Shown: positions 24,012 to 31,800 of the stretch, piece by piece | Numbering within the stretch: the first letter of the stretch is position 1 | How the letters are laid out: every line of letters begins with the position of its first letter | DNA from: Aquificales bacterium | Lineage (GTDB): Bacteria; Aquificota; Aquificia; Aquificales; Aquificaceae | Assembly (NCBI GenBank): GCA_027078675.1 | Contig: JALWWX010000214.1 | Coordinates: 1-40,738, forward strand | Direction of reading: 5' to 3' | DNA length: 40,738 nt | Notes under the pieces: model-generated | Databases searched by the model: none | Told to the model about the DNA's origin: nothing | What the model saw: only the letters and a program-made list of their open reading frames with translations | Made by a program: the position numbers and the translations under genes

Positions 24012-25146
24012 TTTTTGTTATCTCAGAGATTGCCTCATAAATGTTCCTGCTTTCTGGTTCCCAAACAAATATACCGTTCCTATGGAGATACCACTTAGCC
24101 CTTGAATCCCTCGGATGATGACCGGATATTACTATATCTACATTAAGGTTACCGAGTATCTTCGCTATTTCAATCTCACCCCTACTATTGGGTTCCAATA
24201 CCTCAGGACCTTCCCCACCTTTGAAAATCATTATCTTTTTCGCGGATCCGAAACTCTCCGCTATACCGTCTTTATCGTCAACCAAAACCGCTATCCTCAA
24301 ACCGCCGTCATCATGAGGTTCATAATGTATAAAAACGGAGTGAACCTGAGGAATCTCTTCAACAATCTTACTTTCTATTGCATCCGCAATATTGTGACTC
24401 TTTATAAAATCCTTCGCCTTTATGGTTATGGTAGTATCTATAAATATCCTACCGCCCGCCTCCCTAACCAAAAGCCTCTTTATTTCAACCACATCGTCAA
24501 AGGAAAGTATTATGTTTCTTATCCTTTCAACCGTCTCCTTATCCGCGGAGATATCAAGTATAAAACCTATCTGCTCCCTCAACATGTTTATGGCGGTAAA
24601 ACCTATTAAGCCCGCTATGGCGAGGGCAAAGTATCTGTCATACTCATATCCGAAGTGGCTTGCGGATAAGCTTAATATAACCAGAAAGGAGCCAAAGGCA
24701 TCGGTAAGGGTATGATAGGAGTCCGCCACAAGGGTGGGTGAGTTAAGCCTTTTGCCCGCCCTCCTCTCAAAAAAGGATAAGGTAAGGGAAAGGGATAAAG
24801 ATACCACCATTATAAGGATGGCAACGGGAAGATGCTCTTTATTTATAACTATCCTCTCTTCAAAGGCTTTTTTACCTATCTCAACACCAGCTATTATCAG
24901 GAAAAATCCTATAACTATGGCTCCTATATTCTCAAGCTTATAAAGACCGTAGGGAAATCGGTGATGTTTCTTTTCGGAAAATTTTATTGATATATAAGCA
25001 ATAATAGAGGCGGTTGAGTCGGAAAGGGAGTGTATTGCCTCCCCTAGCATGGAGAGACTTCCCGTAAGAATAGCACCCACAAATTTTATTGCGGATTGGA
25101 AAAGATTTACGGTTACGGACAGTAAAGCCCAGTTCTCTTTATTCAT
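24004..25146 (-). CDS. Cation diffusion facilitator with C-terminal NifX-like domain
   Basis: Metal/proton antiporter of the CDF family with six membrane segments (residues 1-190). The metal site is H39-x3-D43 in TM2 (AIHSLSD) and H145-x3-D149 in TM5 (SYHTLTD). A cytoplasmic ferredoxin-like dimerisation domain follows (about 195-285, ending HYEPHDD). Residues 287-375 are an extra domain resembling the dinitrogenase iron-molybdenum cofactor (NifX/NifB-type) fold: RIAVLVDD, ESFGSAKKIMIF, and VDIVISGHHPRDSRAKWYLHRNGIFVW. The metal is likely Fe, Zn or Mn; not decidable. It overlaps the radical SAM gene by 4 bp (ATGA). Confidence 0.88.
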   Translation of the reverse strand: MNKENWALLSVTVNLFQSAIKFVGAILTGSLSMLGEAIHSLSDSTASIIAYISIKFSEKKHHRFPYGLYKLENIGAIVIGFFLIIAGVEIGKKAFEERIVINKEHLPVAILIMVVSLSLSLTLSFFERRAGKRLNSPTLVADSYHTLTDAFGSFLVILSLSASHFGYEYDRYFALAIAGLIGFTAINMLREQIGFILDISADKETVERIRNIILSFDDVVEIKRLLVREAGGRIFIDTTITIKAKDFIKSHNIADAIESKIVEEIPQVHSVFIHYEPHDDGGLRIAVLVDDKDGIAESFGSAKKIMIFKGGEGPEVLEPNSRGEIEIAKILGNLNVDIVISGHHPRDSRAKWYLHRNGIFVWEPESRNIYEAISEITKNV

Positions 25147-26084
25147 CTATTGAAAGCCTGTCTGCAACCCTGTCGTGATCCCCTTTTTAAGAACTCCTCT
25201 TTTATTCTATCAATAACCTTATTTTTATGAGAGGAAAGACAATACCACGGACTTATAAGCTTTTCCTCCTCAACCTCCCCCGTTAACCGGTGTATAACTA
25301 TATCCGGTCTCAGTATCTCCATAACATCCACCGCAAGCCTCACATAATCATCAAGTTCCAAAGGCTCAAACATACCCTTTTCATAAAGATCCGCAAGCCT
25401 CGTTCCCCTTATAACATGAATGGGATGTATTTTAACCCCGTGGACCGGAAGGGCGGATATAAGCTTTGCTGTTTCAATTATGTCTTCCTCGTCCTCTCCC
25501 GGAAGCCCTATAATTATGTGGACACATATTTTTAATTTTCTTCGGGCTGTTCTTAATACCGCATCAACAAAATCAGAAACACCGTGCGCCCTGTTTATGT
25601 ACTTAAGCGTTTCAAAATTTGCTGATTGAAGACCGTATTCAACCCATACCTCAAGACCTTTTTCCGCATACTCTTCCAGCAAATCAAGTACTTCCTCTGG
25701 AACACAGTCGGGTCTCGTTCCCACATTTATACCCACCACATTTTCTACCTCAAGGGCAACATCGTATATCCTCTTGAGATAGTTAACATCGCCGTAGGTA
25801 TTCGTATAGGACTGAAAGTATATAGTAAATAGGATATCCTCACCGTATTTTCTTTTAGCCCTTTCAATACCCTCACTTATCTGAATACCGAGGGGAATTT
25901 GAGGACTCAGATGACCTGGCCTCGTACCCTCACTGCAATAAATACAGCCTCCCACAGCCTTTGTACCGTCAATATTAGGACAAGTAAAGGGAAGGGCTAC
26001 GGTTATCTTCTGAACCCTCTTGCCGTATTTTTTCTTAAAGTAATCCTTAAGGGAAAAATAAAAACTTTGGCTTACCGTTTGCAT
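25143..26084 (-). CDS. Radical SAM protein, TIGR01212/YhcC-like
   Basis: A 313-residue radical SAM enzyme. The cluster cysteines are C35, C47 and C50 in PFTCPNIDGTKAVGGCIYC, the long C-x11-C-x2-C spacing of the TIGR01212 group (Elp3-like, substrate unknown). Supporting motifs: LFTIYFQSYTNTYG, VGINVGTRPDCVPEEVLDLL, WVEYGLQSAN, VHIIIGLPGEDEED, and HRLTGE near the end. First gene of the unit with the CDF transporter and ogt. Upstream on the minus strand TTGCAA is followed 17 bases later by TAAATT (or 15 by TATAAA), 9-11 bases from the ATG. Confidence 0.87.
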   Translation of the reverse strand: MQTVSQSFYFSLKDYFKKKYGKRVQKITVALPFTCPNIDGTKAVGGCIYCSEGTRPGHLSPQIPLGIQISEGIERAKRKYGEDILFTIYFQSYTNTYGDVNYLKRIYDVALEVENVVGINVGTRPDCVPEEVLDLLEEYAEKGLEVWVEYGLQSANFETLKYINRAHGVSDFVDAVLRTARRKLKICVHIIIGLPGEDEEDIIETAKLISALPVHGVKIHPIHVIRGTRLADLYEKGMFEPLELDDYVRLAVDVMEILRPDIVIHRLTGEVEEEKLISPWYCLSSHKNKVIDRIKEEFLKRGSRQGCRQAFNR

Positions 26085-26160
26085 GGGTATATTAATTTAT
26101 ACAAGGGGAATGGGTATTGCAATATTTTACAAAATGTATATCTTGCTTAAAGAAATTCCC

Positions 26161-26868
26161 TCAAAATTCATATCCTATGGATAGCCCATAAACATTGTCC
26201 TTTAGGATGTAGAACGGTTTAAGCCAGTCTGGGCCCTCATCCGTTGATGTGTAAACTTCGGGCGAAATGCTGAACCTTCCCGAAGATAGTTGAGCATATA
26301 CCCTGAAAAGTAAAATACCGCTTTTGTAAGAAAAATAATTGGTTTCAAAGCCTAAAATGTTTCTTTTACGCAAATGAAAAGATAATCCTGCACCATACTT
26401 CTGAGTATCCGCCACACCTCCATAGTTTAAATATCCCATCTGAACATAAATAGCGGTTCTGGAATAAAGCATGAGTGAGTTAATAATAGGATTAAAACCG
26501 AAATAAACCGGCTTTATTCTTCCAAGATTTATCTCCAGACTTCCCCCTGCTTCGTAGAAGTGAAAGGACTTCCCGTTTATGAATGATATACCCCTTAACC
26601 AGCCATAAAGTGATGGTTTAAGCCTTTTTCCGAACAACTGCCACTCAAGTTTTAAGCCTGCAGGTAGCAATATAGCCGTTTCCTCTCCGAGGTATATGAG
26701 ACCATCCAAGTACGGATAAACAATATTTTCCGAAAGTCTCAGGTTGATTTTAACCAAACCGTATATATTCCTTATTTCCGAAGCTCGGGAGAAATTCGGC
26801 ACGAACATCTCAATTACTATGCAGGAGACGGAAATGCACCAAATAAGGAATCTCCTTGAGCTTAACAT
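26161..26868 (-). CDS. Putative outer-membrane beta-barrel protein
   Basis: A 235-residue protein with an N-terminal signal peptide (cleavage near RASE, about residue 30). The rest alternates short amphipathic strands (GLVKINLRLSENIVYPYL, LRGISFINGKSFHFYEAGGSLEINLG, GAGLSFHLRKRNILGFETNYF) and ends GLSIGYEF, the terminal Phe typical of BAM-inserted barrels. The size suggests 8-12 strands. The Shine-Dalgarno is good (TAGGAG). A TATAAT on the minus strand about 75 bases upstream may be its promoter. Function unknown. Confidence 0.65.
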   Translation of the reverse strand: MLSSRRFLIWCISVSCIVIEMFVPNFSRASEIRNIYGLVKINLRLSENIVYPYLDGLIYLGEETAILLPAGLKLEWQLFGKRLKPSLYGWLRGISFINGKSFHFYEAGGSLEINLGRIKPVYFGFNPIINSLMLYSRTAIYVQMGYLNYGGVADTQKYGAGLSFHLRKRNILGFETNYFSYKSGILLFRVYAQLSSGRFSISPEVYTSTDEGPDWLKPFYILKDNVYGLSIGYEF

Positions 26869-26968
26869 TCTTATACTCTCCTAAGCGACAATCCCTTAAG
26901 AATTCAGCACCTTCCCTGCCTCAGGATATGACCCCCTCACGATTATTATATTTAAAAAGGGTTAAACA

Positions 26969-27430
26969 CTACAGCTTCTCCGCCTGGAGTTTGTAAAAGC
27001 CTTCTCTTAAACCCTCGGGTATGTACCAGTCCCTCAGCCCTTTGAATCCCGCCCTCATTAAAACCTTCCCCATTCTGCTCTCCTTAGGATCCCCTCCCTT
27101 AGCCAAAAAATTTAAGGTCTCCCTGTCTTCCCAGTATTCAACAAAGATCCTGCCTCTACGCGGTATATTCTCATATATTAACTTATAAATAAGTAATTCA
27201 ACGGGTGAACCAAAAAACCTTCTATCAACTTTAAAAATCTCAACCCACGGTTTATAATAAGCACCCCTCCCTTTAAATACCTTAGCACAAAAAATATGCT
27301 CTCCTCCCCACCTAACACAAACATTCTCCTCCTCAACAAATCTACCCTTACTTCTGTGATAAATCTTTAAAATATCGTTCCCAACATACACCCCCTCCTC
27401 AAGAGCCTCAACAAACCCCTCAATCGCCAT
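26969..27430 (-). CDS. Uncharacterised 153-aa protein (possibly DUF1122/GNAT-like)
   Basis: A soluble protein with no signal peptide. It has a mixed fold with VRWGGEHIFCAKVFKGRGAYYKPWVEIFKV, then SPVELLIYKLIYENIPRRGRIFVEYWEDRETL, and ends GFKGLRDWYIPEGLREGFYKLQAEK. The order of strands and helices, and the closing arrangement with a late bulge, resemble acetyltransferase-like proteins, and I suspect DUF1122, but no acetyl-CoA loop is clearly visible. The ATG is 8 bases after a TATAGT -10. Single gene, divergent from the PLD-HerA gene. Confidence 0.55.
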   Translation of the reverse strand: MAIEGFVEALEEGVYVGNDILKIYHRSKGRFVEEENVCVRWGGEHIFCAKVFKGRGAYYKPWVEIFKVDRRFFGSPVELLIYKLIYENIPRRGRIFVEYWEDRETLNFLAKGGDPKESRMGKVLMRAGFKGLRDWYIPEGLREGFYKLQAEKL

Positions 27431-27438
27431 AGATCAAA

Positions 27439-27444
27439 ACTATA
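27439..27444 (-). promoter_or_regulatory. -10 box of the gene at 27430
   Basis: TATAGT on the minus strand, 8 bases before the ATG, again predicts a leaderless transcript. The plus strand of the same site reads TATAAT (27441-27446), so weak divergent transcription towards the PLD-HerA gene is possible. No -35 box stands out. Confidence 0.4.
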
Positions 27445-27574
27445 ATTTGGGTTTTCCCTTTTTAAAATGATATGGATTTTGTTTTTATTTGTACACATAC
27501 CCGTTAAATAACCGCTATAACAGTTAAAATATTAGAAGAAACGACCAAAAACTCCATTTTAGAGGGGTAAAGGG

Positions 27575-29536
27575 ATGAAACTTCTCACAAGCGACAACAT
27601 ATTCAACCAGATTACGGAAATAGTCAGATCCGCCCAAAAAAACATGAAAATAGCATCCGCATGGATAAAAGGTAAGTACTTTGAAGATATCCTTGATATT
27701 GCAAAGGAGAAAAACATACCCGTAGAGATCATATTAAGAGCCTCCGAGTTTCAAGATTTGATCATCACGGATGACAGGGTGTTCAGAAAGATTCAGGAAG
27801 CGGGCGGTAAAGTATATCTCTGCAACAGACTGCATGCAAAATTTATAATTGTTGACAATAAAAAGGCTGTGGTAGGTTCCGCAAACTTCACCGAGGCGGG
27901 CTTATCTGATATTTCTAAGGGAAACATAGAAGCGGGCGTATTTTATGATAGCTCCGACGGAGAAGAAGAGATAGAAAAACTTATAAGCTACTTTGAAAGT
28001 ATAAAAGAAAAACATTCACATGAATTCGGAAATGATCTGCTCGGTTTTACCCTCAATCCTGTAAAATCCCATTCCTTTGAATTCATCCTTATCGATGAGG
28101 ATGTAAGCGAGCAGTCTTATGTTGAGATAAGATTGAATGAGGGTAAAGTTCTTGCAAGGGTAACAAGTATATACGCCTACGATACGGGATTTTTTGCAAA
28201 TCCTTTTACTTCCTATGAATCTCCAGTTTTTGCACCCCTTGAAGATTTCAAAAAGATATTCTCGGATGACAAGGACAAAGAATGGAAAAAATCCGCTGTT
28301 TACGCATATATAAGCGGAAACGGGAACAGAATGAAGGTGGGCACAGCGGAAGTGGTGGGCATTATAAAGGAAGGACAGCTTGATATGGTTAAAAAACCCT
28401 TTGATGTGGGCGAGGGTGTATATAAGGTCTCAGAGGAAACTCTTAATCTACTAATGAAAAAAACCTCATCGGGAAGAGATATGATCATCCCGGTTAGGGT
28501 AGGAAAGCTTGAGGATTCGGATATTGATGTTTTTGTGGATGGTAAAGAGGTAGTTAATAAACACATGCTGATAATAGGAACAACGGGTTCCGGGAAAAGC
28601 TACTTCGCAAAACTCTTCTTATGCAGACTTGTTCAGGCGAGTGAGGATGTACAGGTTTTTGTATTTGATCCTCACGGGGAGTATTACAACGATCTGGTGG
28701 ATTTCTTGGACGGTGATAGTCTTATTGAACATGTAATTTTTGAAGATACACTTTTCCCTATTTATGCGGAAGAAATAACAGGATTGATCAAAGATGCAGG
28801 CTTCGGAATCCTTGTAAGCGGGAATTCTAATCATGCAAGGGAGAACAACTCTAAAATCTCAAAGGTAGTTAAGCCATCCCTTAAATTAACCGGCTTTTCT
28901 TCTAAAAACCTTCTGTCCGTTGTCTCAAGTTTATCTACGGGTAATTCGGGAATAGAAATTAATGAACTTACGGAATATCTTAAAAACATTTGGGGAGAGT
29001 ACACCCTTTCAAGTCAACCTGCAACCATTGATAGGATTGAAAAGGGCTTAAGATCGGACAAGAGATTAATTATATTCAACTTTAAACATATAACGGATCC
29101 ACAAACAAGAGTAAACATTGCGGGCTTAATAATGCAAGAGCTTTTTAATGAAAACAAAAGGACATTAAAAAACAGGATTGTCGTTTTGGAAGAGGCACAC
29201 AACTTCGCTCCCGAAAAGGGATACGGAGATGTATCCTCCGGCAGAGACAACCTCGCCCTTAATATGGCAAAGAAAATAGCATCAGAGGGAAGAAAGTTCA
29301 ATCTCGGATTAATTACAATAACCCAAAGACCTGCCCAGGTAAGCAAATATGTTCTCTCACAAATGAACACTCAGGCAATGTTCAGAACAATGAACAGCTC
29401 TGACCTTGATACCATCTCCACCTATGTTGAATATACGGGAAATGATATAATCGGTATCCTCCCTTCACTTCCGACGGGAACCGGTATAATAAGCGGCATG
29501 GGAGTGCCATTTCCCGTGGTGGTGGGGGTGGGGTAG
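27575..29536 (+). CDS. PLD-family nuclease fused to HerA-like ATPase
   Basis: A 653-residue two-enzyme fusion. Residues 1-150 are a phospholipase-D-type nuclease half: H87-x-K89-x4-D94-x6-G101-S-x-N104 (LHAKFIIVDNKKAVVGSANFT), with E120 following; one HKD motif is present, so it should act as a dimer. Residues about 165-310 look like a HAS-barrel/beta region. Residues 320-650 are a HerA/FtsK-type ATPase with Walker A GTTGSGKS (335-342), FDPHGEY and Walker B IVVLEEAHNFAP (E539, E540). HerA forms hexamers that thread DNA for nucleases, so this should be a DNA-translocating nuclease. The Shine-Dalgarno is good (GAGGGG and AAAGGG upstream). It stands alone on its strand. A NurA protein, the classic HerA partner, is encoded at 36163. 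Role in repair or phage defence is inferred. Confidence 0.88.
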   Translation: MKLLTSDNIFNQITEIVRSAQKNMKIASAWIKGKYFEDILDIAKEKNIPVEIILRASEFQDLIITDDRVFRKIQEAGGKVYLCNRLHAKFIIVDNKKAVVGSANFTEAGLSDISKGNIEAGVFYDSSDGEEEIEKLISYFESIKEKHSHEFGNDLLGFTLNPVKSHSFEFILIDEDVSEQSYVEIRLNEGKVLARVTSIYAYDTGFFANPFTSYESPVFAPLEDFKKIFSDDKDKEWKKSAVYAYISGNGNRMKVGTAEVVGIIKEGQLDMVKKPFDVGEGVYKVSEETLNLLMKKTSSGRDMIIPVRVGKLEDSDIDVFVDGKEVVNKHMLIIGTTGSGKSYFAKLFLCRLVQASEDVQVFVFDPHGEYYNDLVDFLDGDSLIEHVIFEDTLFPIYAEEITGLIKDAGFGILVSGNSNHARENNSKISKVVKPSLKLTGFSSKNLLSVVSSLSTGNSGIEINELTEYLKNIWGEYTLSSQPATIDRIEKGLRSDKRLIIFNFKHITDPQTRVNIAGLIMQELFNENKRTLKNRIVVLEEAHNFAPEKGYGDVSSGRDNLALNMAKKIASEGRKFNLGLITITQRPAQVSKYVLSQMNTQAMFRTMNSSDLDTISTYVEYTGNDIIGILPSLPTGTGIISGMGVPFPVVVGVG

Positions 29537-29568
29537 AAAAAGTTGTCACCTTTGTTTTATAAAGAAAA

Positions 29569-29583
29569 GTTCTTATATAAAAC
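29569..29583. promoter_or_regulatory. Operator-like palindrome, copy 1
   Basis: GTTCTTATATAAAAC matches the consensus GTTCT-N5-AGAAC with one mismatch in the right arm. It is the most distal of three copies upstream of the ATPase gene, 32 bases from copy 2. Confidence 0.5.
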
Positions 29584-29600
29584 TATAACCATTGTTAACA

Positions 29601-29615
29601 GTTCTTTTATAGAAC
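29601..29615. promoter_or_regulatory. Operator-like palindrome, copy 2
   Basis: GTTCTTTTATAGAAC, both 5-base arms perfect. It lies just upstream of the -35 box of the ATPase gene and 41 bases from copy 3 (about four helical turns). A GTTAAC palindrome sits between copies 1 and 2. Confidence 0.6.
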
Positions 29616-29622
29616 AAAATAC

Positions 29623-29651
29623 TTGAAAAACCGGAAAAATAGTTCTATTAT
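29623..29651 (+). promoter_or_regulatory. Promoter of the ATPase gene at 29658
   Basis: TTGAAA (29623-29628), a 17-base spacer and TATTAT (29646-29651), ending 6 bases before the ATG. Transcription should start on the A of the ATG, giving a fully leaderless mRNA. The -10 lies inside palindrome copy 3, so a bound protein would block RNA polymerase. Confidence 0.65.
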
Positions 29652-29656
29652 AGAAC
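29642..29656. promoter_or_regulatory. Operator-like palindrome, copy 3, over the -10 box
   Basis: GTTCTAT-T-ATAGAAC is a perfect palindrome with 7-base arms. It covers the -10 element and ends 1 base before the ATG. This is the geometry of a repressor site for autoregulation. Confidence 0.65.
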
Positions 29657-29657
29657 C

Positions 29658-30818
29658 ATGAACCTGGAAGAAGTAATCACCTTAGTGGAAGAGACTCACC
29701 AGAGACTAAAACTCTCCTTGCCCGAGAGAATAAGACCTTTATACGATAGTGTTGAGATCGAGAAGATTAGAACAGCCATCGTTTATGGTCAGAGAGGAGC
29801 AGGAAAGACAACCTTTTTGCTTTATAGATCAAGGAATAAACCCTTTCTTTACCTATCCGCTGATAATCCCTTAGTAGTAGCTTATCCTCTCTACGAGGTT
29901 GTCAGAGAGGTTTTCAAAAGGGGATACGAGGGTATAATAATCGATGAAGTTCACCTCGCTAAGGACTGGAGCTTACACTTAAAAGCTCTTTACGATGATT
30001 ATCCCGATAGATACATCTGGGCAAGTGGAAGCAGCAGTCTTTTGATAAAGAAAGGCGTAGCTGACCTTTCCCGAAGATTCGTCCAGATAAGAATCCCTCT
30101 TATGTCTTTCAGGGAATTCCTCTATCTGAAAATGGGTATTCTTCCTGAGCCAGTGGATATATTCAATGTTAAAGAGGAAAATCTTAAGTTAGTAAGAAAG
30201 ATAAATGTCCTTAGGCTGTTCAGGGAATACATAAGCTCGGGAACTAGACCCATTTTCTTTGAAGGGGAGTACTGCAATAGAATCCAAGGGGTAATTGAAA
30301 AAACTATATTCTACGACATTCCTTTCTACCTTCCTTCAATCCAGGGTAACCACCTGAGGCTGATGAATGCAGTGATCGGACATATTATAAGTTCTCCTAT
30401 CCCTACAGTGAACATATCTAAGCTCTGCAGTGAATGGCACATAGGTAAAGAAAAACTTTATCAGCTCCTGAGCATAATGGAAGCGGTTGAGCTCTTGAGA
30501 ATTGTAAGAAGAAAGGGAGATAAGAACGTTTACTCAAAAGGAGCTAAGATGCTGATAAATGACCCTTCTGTTTACTACTGCCTTAACGGTAATCTCGGTA
30601 ATGCAAGAGAAGCTTTAGTAGTATTTACCCTTTCCGAAAGGTATGAAGTCTACGCAAGCCAGAGGGAAGAAGACTACGACTACCTTGTAGATGGCAAGAA
30701 GATAGAAGTAGGCGGTAAGAAAAAAGATACTAAATCCGCTGACTATGTTATAAGCGATGATTTGGAACTTCCAGTAAGAAACAGGCTCCCCATGTGGCTC
30801 CTGGGGATGGTGTGGTAG
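29658..30818 (+). CDS. AAA_14/DUF4143 ATPase with nuclease-like C-terminus
   Basis: A 386-residue protein. The N-terminal P-loop domain has Walker A GQRGAGKT (44-51), Walker B IIIDEVHLAKDW (D96, E97) and a sensor WASGSSS, the AAA_14 arrangement. A winged-helix-like middle follows (VNISKLCSEWHIGKEKLYQLLSIMEAVELLRIV). The C-terminal DUF4143 domain carries EDYDYLVDGKKIEVGGKKK, a D...E-x-G-x-K pattern like PD-(D/E)xK nucleases. Family members are common in accessory regions, and most have unknown roles. The winged helix could bind the palindromes over its own promoter. The start follows a leaderless promoter. The MQHS-type TTG start at 30898 belongs to the next gene's frame and is not used. Confidence 0.82.
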   Translation: MNLEEVITLVEETHQRLKLSLPERIRPLYDSVEIEKIRTAIVYGQRGAGKTTFLLYRSRNKPFLYLSADNPLVVAYPLYEVVREVFKRGYEGIIIDEVHLAKDWSLHLKALYDDYPDRYIWASGSSSLLIKKGVADLSRRFVQIRIPLMSFREFLYLKMGILPEPVDIFNVKEENLKLVRKINVLRLFREYISSGTRPIFFEGEYCNRIQGVIEKTIFYDIPFYLPSIQGNHLRLMNAVIGHIISSPIPTVNISKLCSEWHIGKEKLYQLLSIMEAVELLRIVRRKGDKNVYSKGAKMLINDPSVYYCLNGNLGNAREALVVFTLSERYEVYASQREEDYDYLVDGKKIEVGGKKKDTKSADYVISDDLELPVRNRLPMWLLGMVW

Positions 30819-30939
30819 GAACTTAACATTGGTGTAAGCTTGTAAGCCAATTCTTTCACCAAAAACTTCATAACTCATAATACAATACACCCACACTTTG
30901 CAACATTCTGCAGTAAGGTTTAAATTTATTTACTCAGCC

Positions 30940-31800
30940 ATGATTATAAAGGAACTTAATTCGCAGGTTAAGGAGGATCTGAAAAGGTACTTTGAGGAGA
31001 GGGATTATATTGTTGTTTCTGTACCCAAGGATGAGCCTATAAGGTTGTATGTGGTTAAGGCGAACAGAACCCTTGAAACGGTTGTGAGGCTTTTTAATCC
31101 AGAGGGTGAAGACAGGGAAAGACTTGGTAAAGTTGTTATGGGAGCGCTTCTTCTTACATCCCTCGTTAAGCATGCCACGGAGCAGAAGATATCCCTTGAA
31201 ATAAAAACGGGAGAAAAGAGGTACTATGCGGAAGCGGATGGTAAAGGAAGGGTAAGGTGTTTCATGGAATATGCACTTTCGGAAACAAAAACCCTTACGG
31301 TAGTCAGGGAGCTTGGGTTGGGCAAACCTTACACGAGTATAGTACCCCTTGTGTCAGAAGATATAAGCGAAAGTATTAATTTCTATTTTTATCAATCTGA
31401 ACAAACACCTTCGGTAGTAGGTTTTGTTTTGAAGGAAACTAACGGTAAACCGGAATATGCGGTAGGGTATCTGCTTCAGTCTATGGGCGGTGCCAAGGAA
31501 GAGGTATGGAAAAAATTAAGGGAAAGGACCCTTCAGATAGGTAACGATTCCCTTGCGGTTAAGAAGGCAAGACCGGAAGAGATAGCGGAAGATATACTTA
31601 AGGGATTCAAACCCATGCTCGTGGGTCTTAAAGAGGTTGAGTATTACTGCCCGTGCAATGAAGATATAGCAAGGCTGGGAGCCTTTTCTATACCAGAGGA
31701 AGAGAGAAAGGAAATATTTGAAACAGAAGGTATGATAGAATTAACATGCAAGTTTTGCGGTAGAGTTTACCGCTTTTCAGAAGAAGATCTTAAAAACTAA
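30940..31800 (+). CDS. hslO: Redox-regulated chaperone Hsp33
   Basis: Holdase activated by oxidation, when its zinc is lost. The four zinc ligands are C237 and C239 (CPC) and C270 and C273 (CKFC), fitting the C-x-C-x(27-32)-C-x2-C rule exactly. The body has MGALLLTSLVKHATEQKISLEIKTGE, VRCFMEY, and GYLLQSMGGAKEEVWKKL. I start it at ATG 30940 (286 aa), not at the in-frame TTG 30898: TTGCAA (30898-30903), a 17-base spacer and TAAATT form a promoter only 13 bases before this ATG. 3' overlap of 11 bp with the lipoprotein gene. Confidence 0.94.
   Translation: MIIKELNSQVKEDLKRYFEERDYIVVSVPKDEPIRLYVVKANRTLETVVRLFNPEGEDRERLGKVVMGALLLTSLVKHATEQKISLEIKTGEKRYYAEADGKGRVRCFMEYALSETKTLTVVRELGLGKPYTSIVPLVSEDISESINFYFYQSEQTPSVVGFVLKETNGKPEYAVGYLLQSMGGAKEEVWKKLRERTLQIGNDSLAVKKARPEEIAEDILKGFKPMLVGLKEVEYYCPCNEDIARLGAFSIPEEERKEIFETEGMIELTCKFCGRVYRFSEEDLKN

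Noticed and set aside
24115-24609. 164-codon open frame on the plus strand
   Set aside because: It lies entirely antisense to the CDF transporter, whose domains and catalytic residues are intact; the peptide has no recognisable domain.
30898-30939. TTG start giving hslO 14 extra residues
   Set aside because: A promoter (TTGCAA-17-TAAATT) overlaps this stretch and the family start fits ATG 30940 better.
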